A DNA stretch of 64,000 nt from Thereva unica (Eukaryota > Arthropoda > Insecta > Diptera > Therevidae), in assembly GCA_949987705.1 (NCBI GenBank), contig OX465281.1, forward strand, positions 176,466,516 through 176,530,515, written 5' to 3'. Below the pieces are notes generated by a model, which was not told the DNA's origin, did no database searches, and worked only from the letters and a program-made list of their open reading frames with translations. Numbering within the stretch: the stretch's first letter is position 1; every line of letters begins with the position of its first letter. The translations under genes and the position numbers were made by a program. Positions 1 to 9,015 of this stretch are shown one piece after another.

Positions 1-225
1 AACGTTGCGGCCGACATGAAAGATGGGGCATCGAGGTATGAGTACCGAAGGCTGTACCAGACATTCCGCCGGTTAGGCGGCAAGACAACATCAACAAACG
101 ACATCAAAAAATCGGATGTAACGTTTAACTTAGTCTACGAACTTGAGAGCTAGCTGCCCCGTGGAGTAAGGATAAAAATCGAAGCAGGAGCTAAATAGTT
201 TTTGCGTATTTTCGGACGAATTTAA
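1..225 (+). mobile_element. RTE-like element tail fragment, second copy of 25365-25925
   Basis: Bases 1-150 match 25365-25518 almost base for base, and bases 154-225 match 25861-25930. The 342 bp lying between those blocks in the other copy are missing here. The shared block codes for the part of an RTE-type protein that follows the endonuclease domain. The fragment is cut by the window edge on the left and by a Helentron remnant on the right. The junction shows a GC microhomology, so a deletion in this copy is more likely than an insertion in the other. Confidence 0.7.
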
Positions 226-575
226 AAAAAAAATTGGTAGTTATAGGGACTGCCGATAGAAGTGAAAACTTAGAACTTAGATGTTGAAATTCGATTCTTT
301 TGAAGTAATACAAAATTCTATATTTCTTGAAAGGACTAAATCTTTTTGATTGCAGTATTTTCATTAGGACATTAACCAACTTATTAAAATATGTAGCACA
401 AGTAACTGCGTCTTCATTAATAAGTGTACTTTTTTCTATAAAATTTAATGCTGCTGCATCTTCAACCGATATCTCAGAATTATTTTTTAAATTATGTAAT
501 AATTGTAGCAATTTTGACCATCCTATTTCATTAGCACTTATTGTAAAAAAGATACAATCGGGTTATGGTAACTAA
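191..575 (-). pseudogene. Helentron Rep (replication initiator) fragment
   Basis: Read on the minus strand, this stretch gives the segment that precedes the HUH motif in Helitron/Helentron Rep proteins. It contains ANEIGWSKLLQLL, then DAVTCATYF, then YYFKRIEFQH. The last run is the RxEFQ(H/N)RGxPHxH lead-in, and the fragment stops just before the histidines. The catalytic HUH and tyrosine parts are therefore absent. It lies directly downstream of the endonuclease end (538-864), although Rep is N-terminal in this family. That order implies a rearrangement or two abutting remnants. Not functional. Confidence 0.65.
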
Positions 576-864
576 AGTAAGAAATGCAAATGTTTGATTC
601 AAATTTATCTAAGTATCGCGTAAAAACCGCATCGATCGTCGTTTTATATTTGGTAGTACTAAGTTTCCGATCATTGGACATATTTAAATTAAGTGTTGCA
701 TTTAAAAATTCAATTAATGGTAGATTTTTATCATCTGCAAAGTTAATATTGAAGTCTCCACTTAAAATCATCGGTACATTATCATATTTTTCGCCGAATC
801 TTTTTTCGAGAATTTCAGAACCTTCTTTTGTATAAATCATCAAATTTTCGAATACAAATTGTTG
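538..864 (-). pseudogene. Helentron endonuclease domain, C-terminal half
   Basis: This encodes the second half of an exonuclease-endonuclease-phosphatase (EEP) domain, with the GDFN motif (ILSGDFNINF), then TTIDAVF, and a degenerate final motif SYHNPI where SDH/SYH is expected. The first half lies at 3290-4253 on the same strand and in the same frame. The two were separated by the Penelope-like insertion at 866-3289. EEP domains fused after a Pif1-type helicase are a known mark of Helentrons. Confidence 0.7.
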
Positions 865-865
865 T
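852..865. repeat. Target-site duplication of the Penelope-like element (left copy)
   Basis: ATACAAATTGTTGT occurs here and again at 3290-3303, immediately outside the Penelope-like element. Collapsing the two copies keeps the Helentron endonuclease in frame, which supports a 14-bp target-site duplication. Penelope-like elements are known for duplications of variable length. Confidence 0.7.
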
Positions 866-1449
866 TACGTTAAAATTGGTTTGAGATATTAACAACACCT
901 TTTTTATAGAATGTACAAAATTTACGTTTATTAAAATTAATTTAACAAACAATTTAATTTGTCGAATGCATTTCAACCGATGTAATCGGTCATCATCAGC
1001 AACACGGCTAGCACTAAAGGTCTAGGGATTTGTAATTACATCTAATATAGTATGTATACTAACGGTATACTAAGTCTATTTAAAGGAAAAAAGGATCTAT
1101 ATTTCTTTTGTTTGAATGGAATAACGGTATACAAAACAACTGTTATGCTATTTAATTCAAATTAAATAAATACGAATCTATATTTCCTTTGTCTGCATTT
1201 AAGGAGTCCGTATTTCTGTGTATGTAAAAACTTTCGTATGCGTCTAATTTTCTGTTGTCCGTTATGTGTTGTAATAGACGAACGTTGGCTTCGGATGTGG
1301 AAAAATGCTTTTCACCTAAAACATGGCTGGCAAAAGAAGATTTGTTGGCTTCATTGTTTTTTATGTAGTTCATATGTTCTTTAAATCTTTTTCGTACGTT
1401 TCGTTTCGTTTGTCCATAATACTTACGGTTACAGTCGTTGCAAGTGATC
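865..1449 (-). repeat. Left arm of the Penelope-like inverted repeat
   Basis: This is the near-perfect reverse complement of 2661-3245. It holds the 3' UTR and the coding sequence for the last ~100 residues (GIY-YIG endonuclease) of the element, and a hammerhead-like motif on the minus strand. Confidence 0.85.
960..1004 (-). ncRNA. Hammerhead-like ribozyme motif (left arm)
   Basis: Reverse-complement copy of the motif at 3105-3150, with the same core CTGATGA and GAAA. See that entry for the proposed stems. Hammerhead motifs in the terminal regions of Penelope-like elements are an established observation. Confidence 0.5.
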
Positions 1450-2660
1450 TCATAAATCCCTGGTTTATCTAAGGGGTCTTTCCTGTCTTTTAGGGAAATA
1501 AATTGATTTTTTAATCTGAAAGGATTGGAAAACACCATTAGCATGTTGTTTCTTCTAAAAATGTTTTTTAATTTGTTGGTAACTTCTGGTGCAAAAATAA
1601 TTGAAACTCTATTTATTTCCGATTGTGAATTTTGAGAGAACAATGTGGACAAATCTCTCTTTCTCTTTTTGATGGCATGATTTTTGATTATGTTATCAAT
1701 TATTTTGGCTCCATAACCATTGATTCTGGCTGCATTATGGATGTATTTGTATTCTCTCATATAGTTGGGCGTTGTTAATGGAAGATTTACTAGCCTGTGT
1801 GCAAGAGAATTGAAAGCAGCCAGTTTATGCTGTATAGGTGTGAAGGAGTCACTTGGGATGTAACGTAGAGTATTCGTTGGTTTGTGGTGGATAGCAAAAC
1901 TAATACTTCCTTGGTTCCTCTGTATTTCCAGATCTAAGAACACTAGTTTGTTGTTGTCCTCAATTTCGCATGTGAATTGTATATCTTCATGCTGGCTATT
2001 TAAAATAGTGAGTAGACTGTTTACCTCATTACGGTTGACAATGGCAAATACGAGTATGTCATCTACGTACCGGTGCCAAACTGTTGGAAGGATGCCTTTT
2101 TCTTTCAAATTTGTTTCGAAGAAAGACATGAACGCCTCAGCTATAAGTGGTGAAAGTGAATTTCCCATGCTTGTGCCTTTTTTGATTTGGTAAAACTTCT
2201 TCCTGAATTCAAAAAAGTTGCTGTCCATACACATTTTTGCAGCCTTTATATACACATTCACTTTTTGCGCTGGTAACCCTTGTTTAACGAGATGATTTTC
2301 TAAAGCTCTCAAAGCTAAATCAACTGGAATCGATGAGAAAAGGGACGTCACGTCGAACGAGACCATAATTTCGTCATCTTTGATGCATATTGATTTAATG
2401 CGTTCCGTGAATTCAACAGAGTTTTTAACGGAACAGCTCTCCAAGGGGGGAAACTGTTTCATTTCTTTCACTAACCACTTGGCAATATTCGTGCAAGGAG
2501 ACGTAATTGCTGACACAATTTCTCTCATTTTGTTTCCTGGTTTGTGTATTTTTGGGAGGCAGTATAATTTTGGCACTTCAGGATTAGGCATTAGAAGATT
2601 CCATTTTAGTCGCTCTTCAAACGTTTGAGAAATTTCTTTTCTGGTCGAATTCGCGGCGGT
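1152..2660 (-). CDS. Penelope-like RT plus GIY-YIG endonuclease, N-terminally truncated
   Basis: The open frame covers about 500 residues without a stop. The RT part shows PKLYCLPKIHKPG, SFDVTSLFSSIP, GTSMGNSLSPLIAE and the catalytic WHRYVDDILVF (YVDD). The C-terminus has a GIY-YIG nuclease: PGIYEITC, then KYYGQTKRNVRKRFKEH, with the expected arginine after the YxG block. The RT is related to telomerase-type RTs; the nuclease nicks target DNA for priming. No ATG lies at the start: the frame runs out of the inverted arm at about 2661, so the upstream RT residues are missing. It is probably not active alone, although the visible catalytic residues are kept. Confidence 0.85.
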   Translation of the reverse strand, partial: TAANSTRKEISQTFEERLKWNLLMPNPEVPKLYCLPKIHKPGNKMREIVSAITSPCTNIAKWLVKEMKQFPPLESCSVKNSVEFTERIKSICIKDDEIMVSFDVTSLFSSIPVDLALRALENHLVKQGLPAQKVNVYIKAAKMCMDSNFFEFRKKFYQIKKGTSMGNSLSPLIAEAFMSFFETNLKEKGILPTVWHRYVDDILVFAIVNRNEVNSLLTILNSQHEDIQFTCEIEDNNKLVFLDLEIQRNQGSISFAIHHKPTNTLRYIPSDSFTPIQHKLAAFNSLAHRLVNLPLTTPNYMREYKYIHNAARINGYGAKIIDNIIKNHAIKKRKRDLSTLFSQNSQSEINRVSIIFAPEVTNKLKNIFRRNNMLMVFSNPFRLKNQFISLKDRKDPLDKPGIYEITCNDCNRKYYGQTKRNVRKRFKEHMNYIKNNEANKSSFASHVLGEKHFSTSEANVRLLQHITDNRKLDAYESFYIHRNTDSLNADKGNIDSYLFNLN

Positions 2661-2958
2661 GATCACTTGCAACGACTGTAACCGTAAGTATTATGGACAA
2701 ACGAAACGAAACGTACGAAAAAGATTTAAAGAACATATGAACTACATAAAAAACAATGAAGCCAACAAATCTTCTTTTGCCAGCCATGTTTTAGGTGAAA
2801 AGCATTTTTCCACATCCGAAGCCAACGTTCGTCTATTACAACACATAACGGACAACAGAAAATTAGACGCATATGAAAGTTTTTACATACACAGAAATAC
2901 GGACTCCTTAAATGCAGACAAAGGAAATATAGATTCGTATTTATTTAATTTGAATTAA
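2661..2958 (+). pseudogene. Inverted copy of the GIY-YIG domain
   Basis: The same ~98 C-terminal residues as the end of the minus-strand frame, encoded on the plus strand with matching sequence, from TCNDCNRKYYGQ to SYLFNLN and a stop. No RT is attached. It belongs to the second, inverted, 5'-truncated copy and is not a gene on its own. Confidence 0.85.
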
Positions 2959-3104
2959 ATAGCATAACAGTTGTTTTGTATACCGTTATTCCATTCAAAC
3001 AAAAGAAATATAGATCCTTTTTTCCTTTAAATAGACTTAGTATACCGTTAGTATACATACTATATTAGATGTAATTACAAATCCCTAGACCTTTAGTGCT
3101 AGCC

Positions 3105-3150
3105 GTGTTGCTGATGATGACCGATTACATCGGTTGAAATGCATTCGACA
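3105..3150 (+). ncRNA. Hammerhead-like ribozyme motif (right arm)
   Basis: The core CTGATGA (3111-3117) is followed by ACCGAT-TAC-ATCGGT, a perfect 6-bp stem II, then GAAA (3136-3139). Next comes the palindrome ATGCAT as a minimal stem III (usable in a dimer), then T and CGACA, which can pair with TGTTG just before the core (stem I, 5 bp with one wobble). One mismatch (U-U) sits at the base of stem II, where G-C is usual. Very short stem III and dimeric action are described for hammerheads of Penelope-like elements. Activity is not shown by sequence alone. Confidence 0.55.
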
Positions 3151-3289
3151 AATTAAATTGTTTGTTAAATTAATTTTAATAAACGTAAATTTTGTACATT
3201 CTATAAAAAAGGTGTTGTTAATATCTCAAACCAATTTTAACGTAATAATAGAGAGTGTACGTTTTATTCTTAAAAAACTCACAAAATTG

Positions 3290-4253
3290 ATACAAATTGT
3301 TGTATCTGTCTCATAGATTTTCCAGGCGAAATATAAACGGCAACCATTAATATGTATTACCCATTCTCGGAACTGCAACGAGCAACGCATATTTCGCCTA
3401 TATCAGAAACATTAACACCAATGCTTCTAGCGAATTTAGTATGTATGTCCATATATGAAGTAATGAAGTGTGACGTATCTTGAGTATTGTGATAAATAGT
3501 TACTCCTGCTGCTGGAACTTCGGGTCTTTTATAATTTACAACAAAGTTGAAATTCGGAACATCAAGTGGTTCTTCGTTTTTCATACGAGTTTCTGACAAA
3601 AGCAGAACATTTGACTTTTTTACGATAGCATCATTTTTTAGATCAGCTGCATGCGCATGCAAACTTTGACAATTGAATGAAAATATCGATAATCCTTTCT
3701 TGTTGGAGATGAATTCTAGAAAAGTTTTGGTGACCGTTTGTAGTGTATTGTTTTGTAACCTTTTCAATTCTAACGTTAGATCCTCTCGATGATTTGTTGA
3801 TCTTTTATGATGTTTATCTGTTTCTGAAGCATTTAGAGGTGTTCCTGTTCTACCAATCCAAAATTTCCAGCTGCTGCTAATATTTTCTTGAGTAACCAAA
3901 AATAAACCTTGAATCCTTGTGACTCTTGTTAAAGCTACGTATACTAATTCTCTAGGATGTTTGCGATCGTATTCGTAGACAATTGCATCATAAGTACCTC
4001 CCTGTGATTTGTGAATAGTCATTGCCAAAGCAGAAATAAGTGGAAAATGTTTTCGTTTCGATATTATGGTTTTATTGTTATTGAGTGGTAGGTATGGATG
4101 ATGTCTGAGGAGTGATTGGCACAGCATCATCGTCAAGATTAAGGCGGACACTAAGATTCCTCGATTTTGTAGCTCGTTTTCGTACACATAGTTTTGGAAA
4201 TTTCATCCAAATTCTTATGATGTCATGGTTTTCATCTCTCTAGACATCTTCAG
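3290..4253 (-). pseudogene. Helentron Pif1-type helicase C-terminus fused to endonuclease N-terminus
   Basis: On the minus strand the sequence reads from RIWMKFPKLCVRK through SALAMTIHKSQGG and VYVALTRVTRIQGLF (helicase superfamily 1 motifs V-VI). It continues without interruption into FSFNCQSLHAHA and LLLSETRMKNEE, the first EEP motifs. Damage includes a frameshift near 4080 and a stop (TAA) near 3357; the frame continues into the piece at 538-864 once the Penelope-like element is ignored. The right edge at 4253 coincides with the start of the 2,104-bp tandem duplication. The Rep and most of the helicase are missing. Confidence 0.75.
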
Positions 4254-4589
4254 GATAAAGGATCCAAACAAATTTGGAAAACAGATATTTAACACATCAG
4301 TCAAAATGACTGGTTTTATATTTTCATTTTCGATACTTAATTGAATAATAGTAGGCGGTCAGATTTATTTTTTTATTCAAAATCAAAAAGTTTTTGATTA
4401 TAATCGATTAAGCGCGTGCGCCAGTCATGAGCATGTCGGTGACGCGAACCCACAACATTTTCCCCTATCAAAAAGTGCCCAACGCGGCTAAAAAAGTTTT
4501 CACTTCAAAAAATTTTAAAAACCGACTTCAGAAAAAAACCATTCCCGCGATGCACAAAAAAGGATGAAATAATTGTTTGTAATTCTTAA

Positions 4590-4846
4590 CACTAGGTATA
4601 CGAAGCGTATCAATTTGACGCATTCACAATTTTACGCAGAAAAATTTGGAAATTGGTTAGATTTATCTCTTGCTATACGTACTTACAATTATCCATTTAG
4701 CGAGACGAATATTTGTCAAAATTGATATTCTTTCGTTTCCAATAAATAAATTATTTATTTATTCTACAAAATGCTTATTTTTTTAACGAGCGTCAAATTG
4801 ACGCGTGCCGTAGAGATAGATATAAGAAATCTCAGTAAACCTAGTG
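4590..4846. mobile_element. piggyBac-type MITE (TTAA target)
   Basis: A 257-bp non-coding element begins CACTAGGT and ends ACCTAGTG, directly flanked by TTAA (4586-4589 and 4847-4850). Subterminal inverted motifs around CAATTTGACGC strengthen the call. TTAA duplication is the mark of piggyBac transposition. An identical copy lies at 6694-6950 because of the tandem duplication. Confidence 0.65.
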
Positions 4847-4875
4847 TTAACAACATCAATCCAATCAGAATGAAG

Positions 4876-5020
4876 AATCACTTTTGAAGGCGGTGCCAGG
4901 TAGTAGTTGACTGTGATTGCACTAACTCTTGCTTCGGTAATTGTTTTCATTTCTTTGTTAGGCTTATGCCCTTAATATATCACCCACATGTGTTAGCACC
5001 GTCTTCAAAAGTGATTCAGT
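4876..5020. repeat. Small foldback element
   Basis: AATCACTTTTGAAGGCGGTGC near 4876 is matched in inverted form by GCACCGTCTTCAAAAGTGATT near 4998, enclosing ~100 bp of non-coding sequence. It may be a short MITE; no clear target duplication is visible. Also present at +2,104. Confidence 0.4.
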
Positions 5021-5138
5021 TTCACTCTTTCTCATCGAAGAGTGTTTTTAGGTCACTGTTGTGCTGCTAGGAGATCAACCATAAAAGCTTCCACGGAAAC
5101 ATGAAAGTCTCTACTTTTTCCACCTTCGCACGCCTCTT

Positions 5139-5746
5139 AGTCCAGTCAAATTAGGGTTTCACCTCGGAATTTGAGGTAATAAGCTGAAAATTGGCATGAA
5201 GCTTTGTTTTGGCATTTTACATGATGTGTCAAAAGTCACATATAATCTCGTGTCCGCGTCTTGAGATATTAGAGGTCAAAGGTCACGAAAATCAGTTTTT
5301 CGCAAATATCTCGTAAATTATCGGCTTTACGCAAATTTTGGTTGAGTAAACTTTGTTCATTAGACAAATCTGCATAAAACTGTCTTGTACAGAATTTACG
5401 TAGAATCAATAGTTTTCGAGATATGGGGCTGAGAAAACTCGAGCATCGCGCTGCATTCTTTTCGTCACCACCTTGGAAGTAGAACTCAAGCAGCCTTTTT
5501 GCATGGTATCCCCAGTAGGCCTAGTCCACAGGTTACAGGTTATGAAATAATTTTATTGATTATCTCTCTAACTCTTCTATTTCCACTTCTTTCATATTGC
5601 CATCTTCATCTGTAATCATCTCAGAAGAGAATAATGAAAGTTGGTCGGCGTTATCATCGTTCAACTCAGGGTTAATGGGTGTATCCTCGGACATTGAATT
5701 GAGACACGACGGTTCCCGACAAGAGCCATACGCTACGGAACATAAC
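5139..5746. repeat. Arm of long inverted repeat (pairs with 9016-9630)
   Basis: About 600 bp with high similarity to the reverse complement of 9016-9630. It is present twice in direct orientation (5139-5746 and 7243-7850). It covers the end of a Cys-rich gene fragment, its stop codon, and a 3'-UTR-like tail containing CTCGGAATTTGAGGTAATA. A transcript across one direct arm and the inverted arm would fold into a long double strand. Confidence 0.7.
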
Positions 5747-5775
5747 AATTTCACTTTTCTGCATTTACTTGTCAA
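5560..5775 (-). pseudogene. C-terminal fragment of a Cys-rich multicopy protein (paralogue 1), copy 1
   Basis: About 70 residues: SKCRKVKLLCSVAYGSCR, then an acidic tail ending EVEIEELER and a stop. The cysteine spacing resembles the better preserved paralogue at 8256-9000 (CGCRKSGLQCSSACGQC), so I take it as the last part of a related gene. No start codon belongs to it (the frame opens on a non-ATG codon). The function of the family is unknown to me; the tesmin/TSO1-like cysteine arrangement suggests DNA binding, as inference. Confidence 0.5.
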
Positions 5776-6151
5776 ATTACAGTTTGACCTCGGAATGAGA
5801 GGTAATCAGCTGAAAATTGGCATGAACCTTTGTTTTGGCTTTCTAAATGATGTGTCAAAAGTCTCATTTAATCTCGTGTCCGCGTCTTGAGATATTAGAG
5901 GTCAAAGGTCACAAAAATCAGTTTTTCGCAAATATCTCGCTTTCTATACTTTAAATGATACTTTCATTTATAGTAACAGTTCAAAATTGTTTATACAATT
6001 AACCATAATGGAGATAGCGAGACATTTTTGGCGTAATGCAAGGTCAACCGCGAACCCCAGACAATAGTCGTTGTATAAAGCTTATTATTCATTAAAACAA
6101 TTATAATTCATTTTCAAAGATTTTTATTAACTGACTTATTAACTTTGGGTC

Positions 6152-6357
6152 TTAGTTGTCCTCTTTTTCATCATCATCATCTTCGTCCGGTCGCTCGAAA
6201 ATATCGAAATCTTCGTCAACAACGATATTTGCCTCCAAACCGTCTAACATTTCGGGGTCATATGCACTTTCTTCATTTAGTTCAGCTTGATATGATGCCG
6301 CGTTGAGGCATGCTTGTCCATTACACTGGCCACAAGCTGAAGAACATTGCAACCCTG
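6152..6357 (-). pseudogene. C-terminal end of the 'GCDTTSA' Cys-rich gene, cut by the duplication junction
   Basis: The last ~66 residues (GLQCSSACGQCNGQACLNA, then an acidic tail DEDDDDEKEDN) are the same as those of 8256-8461. The frame is truncated at 6357, where unit 2 of the tandem duplication begins. This is a by-product of the duplication and not an independent gene. Confidence 0.7.
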
Positions 6358-8461
6358 GATAAAGGATCCAAACAAATTTGGAAAACAGATATTTAACACA
6401 TCAGTCAAAATGACTGGTTTTATATTTTCATTTTCGATACTTAATTGAATAATAGTAGGCGGTCAGATTTATTTTTTTATTCAAAATCAAAAAGTTTTTG
6501 ATTATAATCGATTAAGCGCGTGCGCCAGTCATGAGCATGTCGGTGACGCGAACCCACAACATTTTCCCCTATCAAAAAGTGCCCAACGCGGCTAAAAAAG
6601 TTTTCACTTCAAAAAATTTTAAAAACCGACTTCAGAAAAAAACCATTCCCGCGATGCACAAAAAAGGATGAAATAATTGTTTGTAATTCTTAACACTAGG
6701 TATACGAAGCGTATCAATTTGACGCATTCACAATTTTACGCAGAAAAATTTGGAAATTGGTTAGATTTATCTCTTGCTATACGTACTTACAATTATCCAT
6801 TTAGCGAGACGAATATTTGTCAAAATTGATATTCTTTCGTTTCCAATAAATAAATTATTTATTTATTCTACAAAATGCTTATTTTTTTAACGAGCGTCAA
6901 ATTGACGCGTGCCGTAGAGATAGATATAAGAAATCTCAGTAAACCTAGTGTTAACAACATCAATCCAATCAGAATGAAGAATCACTTTTGAAGGCGGTGC
7001 CAGGTAGTAGTTGACTGTGATTGCACTAACTCTTGCTTCGGTAATTGTTTTCATTTCTTTGTTAGGCTTATGCCCTTAATATATCACCCACATGTGTTAG
7101 CACCGTCTTCAAAAGTGATTCAGTTTCACTCTTTCTCATCGAAGAGTGTTTTTAGGTCACTGTTGTGCTGCTAGGAGATCAACCATAAAAGCTTCCACGG
7201 AAACATGAAAGTCTCTACTTTTTCCACCTTCGCACGCCTCTTAGTCCAGTCAAATTAGGGTTTCACCTCGGAATTTGAGGTAATAAGCTGAAAATTGGCA
7301 TGAAGCTTTGTTTTGGCATTTTACATGATGTGTCAAAAGTCACATATAATCTCGTGTCCGCGTCTTGAGATATTAGAGGTCAAAGGTCACGAAAATCAGT
7401 TTTTCGCAAATATCTCGTAAATTATCGGCTTTACGCAAATTTTGGTTGAGTAAACTTTGTTCATTAGACAAATCTGCATAAAACTGTCTTGTACAGAATT
7501 TACGTAGAATCAATAGTTTTCGAGATATGGGGCTGAGAAAACTCGAGCATCGCGCTGCATTCTTTTCGTCACCACCTTGGAAGTAGAACTCAAGCAGCCT
7601 TTTTGCATGGTATCCCCAGTAGGCCTAGTCCACAGGTTACAGGTTATGAAATAATTTTATTGATTATCTCTCTAACTCTTCTATTTCCACTTCTTTCATA
7701 TTGCCATCTTCATCTGTAATCATCTCAGAAGAGAATAATGAAAGTTGGTCGGCGTTATCATCGTTCAACTCAGGGTTAATGGGTGTATCCTCGGACATTG
7801 AATTGAGACACGACGGTTCCCGACAAGAGCCATACGCTACGGAACATAACAATTTCACTTTTCTGCATTTACTTGTCAAATTACAGTTTGACCTCGGAAT
7901 GAGAGGTAATCAGCTGAAAATTGGCATGAACCTTTGTTTTGGCTTTCTAAATGATGTGTCAAAAGTCTCATTTAATCTCGTGTCCGCGTCTTGAGATATT
8001 AGAGGTCAAAGGTCACAAAAATCAGTTTTTCGCAAATATCTCGCTTTCTATACTTTAAATGATACTTTCATTTATAGTAACAGTTCAAAATTGTTTATAC
8101 AATTAACCATAATGGAGATAGCGAGACATTTTTGGCGTAATGCAAGGTCAACCGCGAACCCCAGACAATAGTCGTTGTATAAAGCTTATTATTCATTAAA
8201 ACAATTATAATTCATTTTCAAAGATTTTTATTAACTGACTTATTAACTTTGGGTCTTAGTTGTCCTCTTTTTCATCATCATCATCTTCGTCCGGTCGCTC
8301 GAAAATATCGAAATCTTCGTCAACAACGATATTTGCCTCCAAACCGTCTAACATTTCGGGGTCATATGCACTTTCTTCATTTAGTTCAGCTTGATATGAT
8401 GCCGCGTTGAGGCATGCTTGTCCATTACACTGGCCACAAGCTGAAGAACATTGCAACCCTG
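6358..8461. repeat. 2,104-bp tandem duplication, unit 2
   Basis: Second copy of 4254-6357. It includes the MITE (6694-6950), an inverted-repeat arm (7243-7850) and the paralogue-1 fragment (7664-7879). Beyond 8461 the gene continues uninterrupted, so this copy is the one still joined to its original right flank. Confidence 0.85.
7664..7879 (-). pseudogene. C-terminal fragment of Cys-rich paralogue 1, copy 2
   Basis: Identical to 5560-5775, displaced by 2,104 bp. Same comments apply. Confidence 0.5.
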
Positions 8462-9000
8462 ATTTCCTGCACCCACACCGCGAACCACAACCACGTTTGC
8501 AGTTGCAAAATATTGTATTCAGCAGCTCTTCTGGTGCTGGTTGTGCTGTCGTTGCTATTGGCTCCAAAAGCTCATTCTGGAGCACCCAGCCCCATTCCTG
8601 GGGTTCTAAATCGTTCCCTAACCAAGTTTGTACTTGGTAGTAAACACGATTAATGTGTTGACAAGCCGCTGCATTAATTGGTGGAAGATTTGATAATTGA
8701 ACAGGTTTATTAAGTTTAGTTAATTTTATGAATTGCTTGTATCGAAGATGATCAATATTGACCTCAGATTTTGGAGCGTTGTATATTGCTAAAAAGATAC
8801 GAACTCCATTTTCAAACAATGTTTGTGCAGGGCAGTTTTGCTGTGATCAAAATCGGGATGTTTCTCCAATGTTTTAACAAACGTTTTTTTTTTGCCTTTT
8901 CTAAACAATGCAGAAGTCGTATCACAGCCACTAAATGCGTGTAAAAATAAAATGTGTTTTTTACAACGCGGATAATAATCAAAACTTTTAGATGAGTATA
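8256..9000 (-). pseudogene. 'GCDTTSA' multicopy gene with Cys-rich C-terminus, 3' part
   Basis: Reading the minus strand from about 9000: KKHILFLHAFSGCDTTSALF, RKGKKKTFVKTLEKHPDF, then after a one-base frameshift near 8830, FENGVRIFLAIYNAP, WGWVLQNELLEP, FCNCKRGCGSRCGCRKSG, CSSACGQCNGQACLNA and an acidic end. Proteins with the HAFSGCDTTSA block followed by W-G-W and a CxCxxGC cysteine cluster are, to my knowledge, widespread, multicopy and uncharacterised in insect and cnidarian genomes. The GCDTTS block may belong to a PIN/FEN-like nuclease fold (inference). The N-terminal part is absent: the sequence beyond 9000 switches to an inverted copy of paralogue 1. Confidence 0.6.
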
Positions 9001-9015
9001 TTTGTGTTTTAACAT

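Larger units (their letters stand above)
866..3289 (-). mobile_element. Penelope-like element with inverted terminal copies
   Basis: The 2.4-kb insertion carries an RT plus GIY-YIG reading frame on the minus strand and is bounded by inverted repeats of about 585 bp (865-1449 and 2661-3245). About 44 bp (3246-3289) extend beyond the right arm. A 14-bp direct repeat flanks it. The right arm repeats the element's 3' end (GIY-YIG domain plus 3' UTR) in reverse orientation, an arrangement known for Penelope-like elements. The N-terminal part of the RT is missing, so this is a 5'-truncated copy joined to an inverted second copy. Confidence 0.85.
4254..6357. repeat. 2,104-bp tandem duplication, unit 1
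   Basis: This block is repeated head to tail at 6358-8461 with a constant 2,104-bp offset, and I saw no difference on reading. It contains a TTAA-flanked MITE, a small foldback, two copies of a ~180-bp 3'-UTR-like repeat, and two C-terminal gene fragments. The unit starts inside GGATAAAGG and joins after TGCAACCCT; only about one base of microhomology is evident. The near identity means either a very recent duplication or an assembly artefact. Confidence 0.85.

Noticed and set aside
2659..2958. Independent GIY-YIG nuclease gene
   Set aside because: It is the inverted terminal copy of the Penelope-like element, lacking an ATG and RT.
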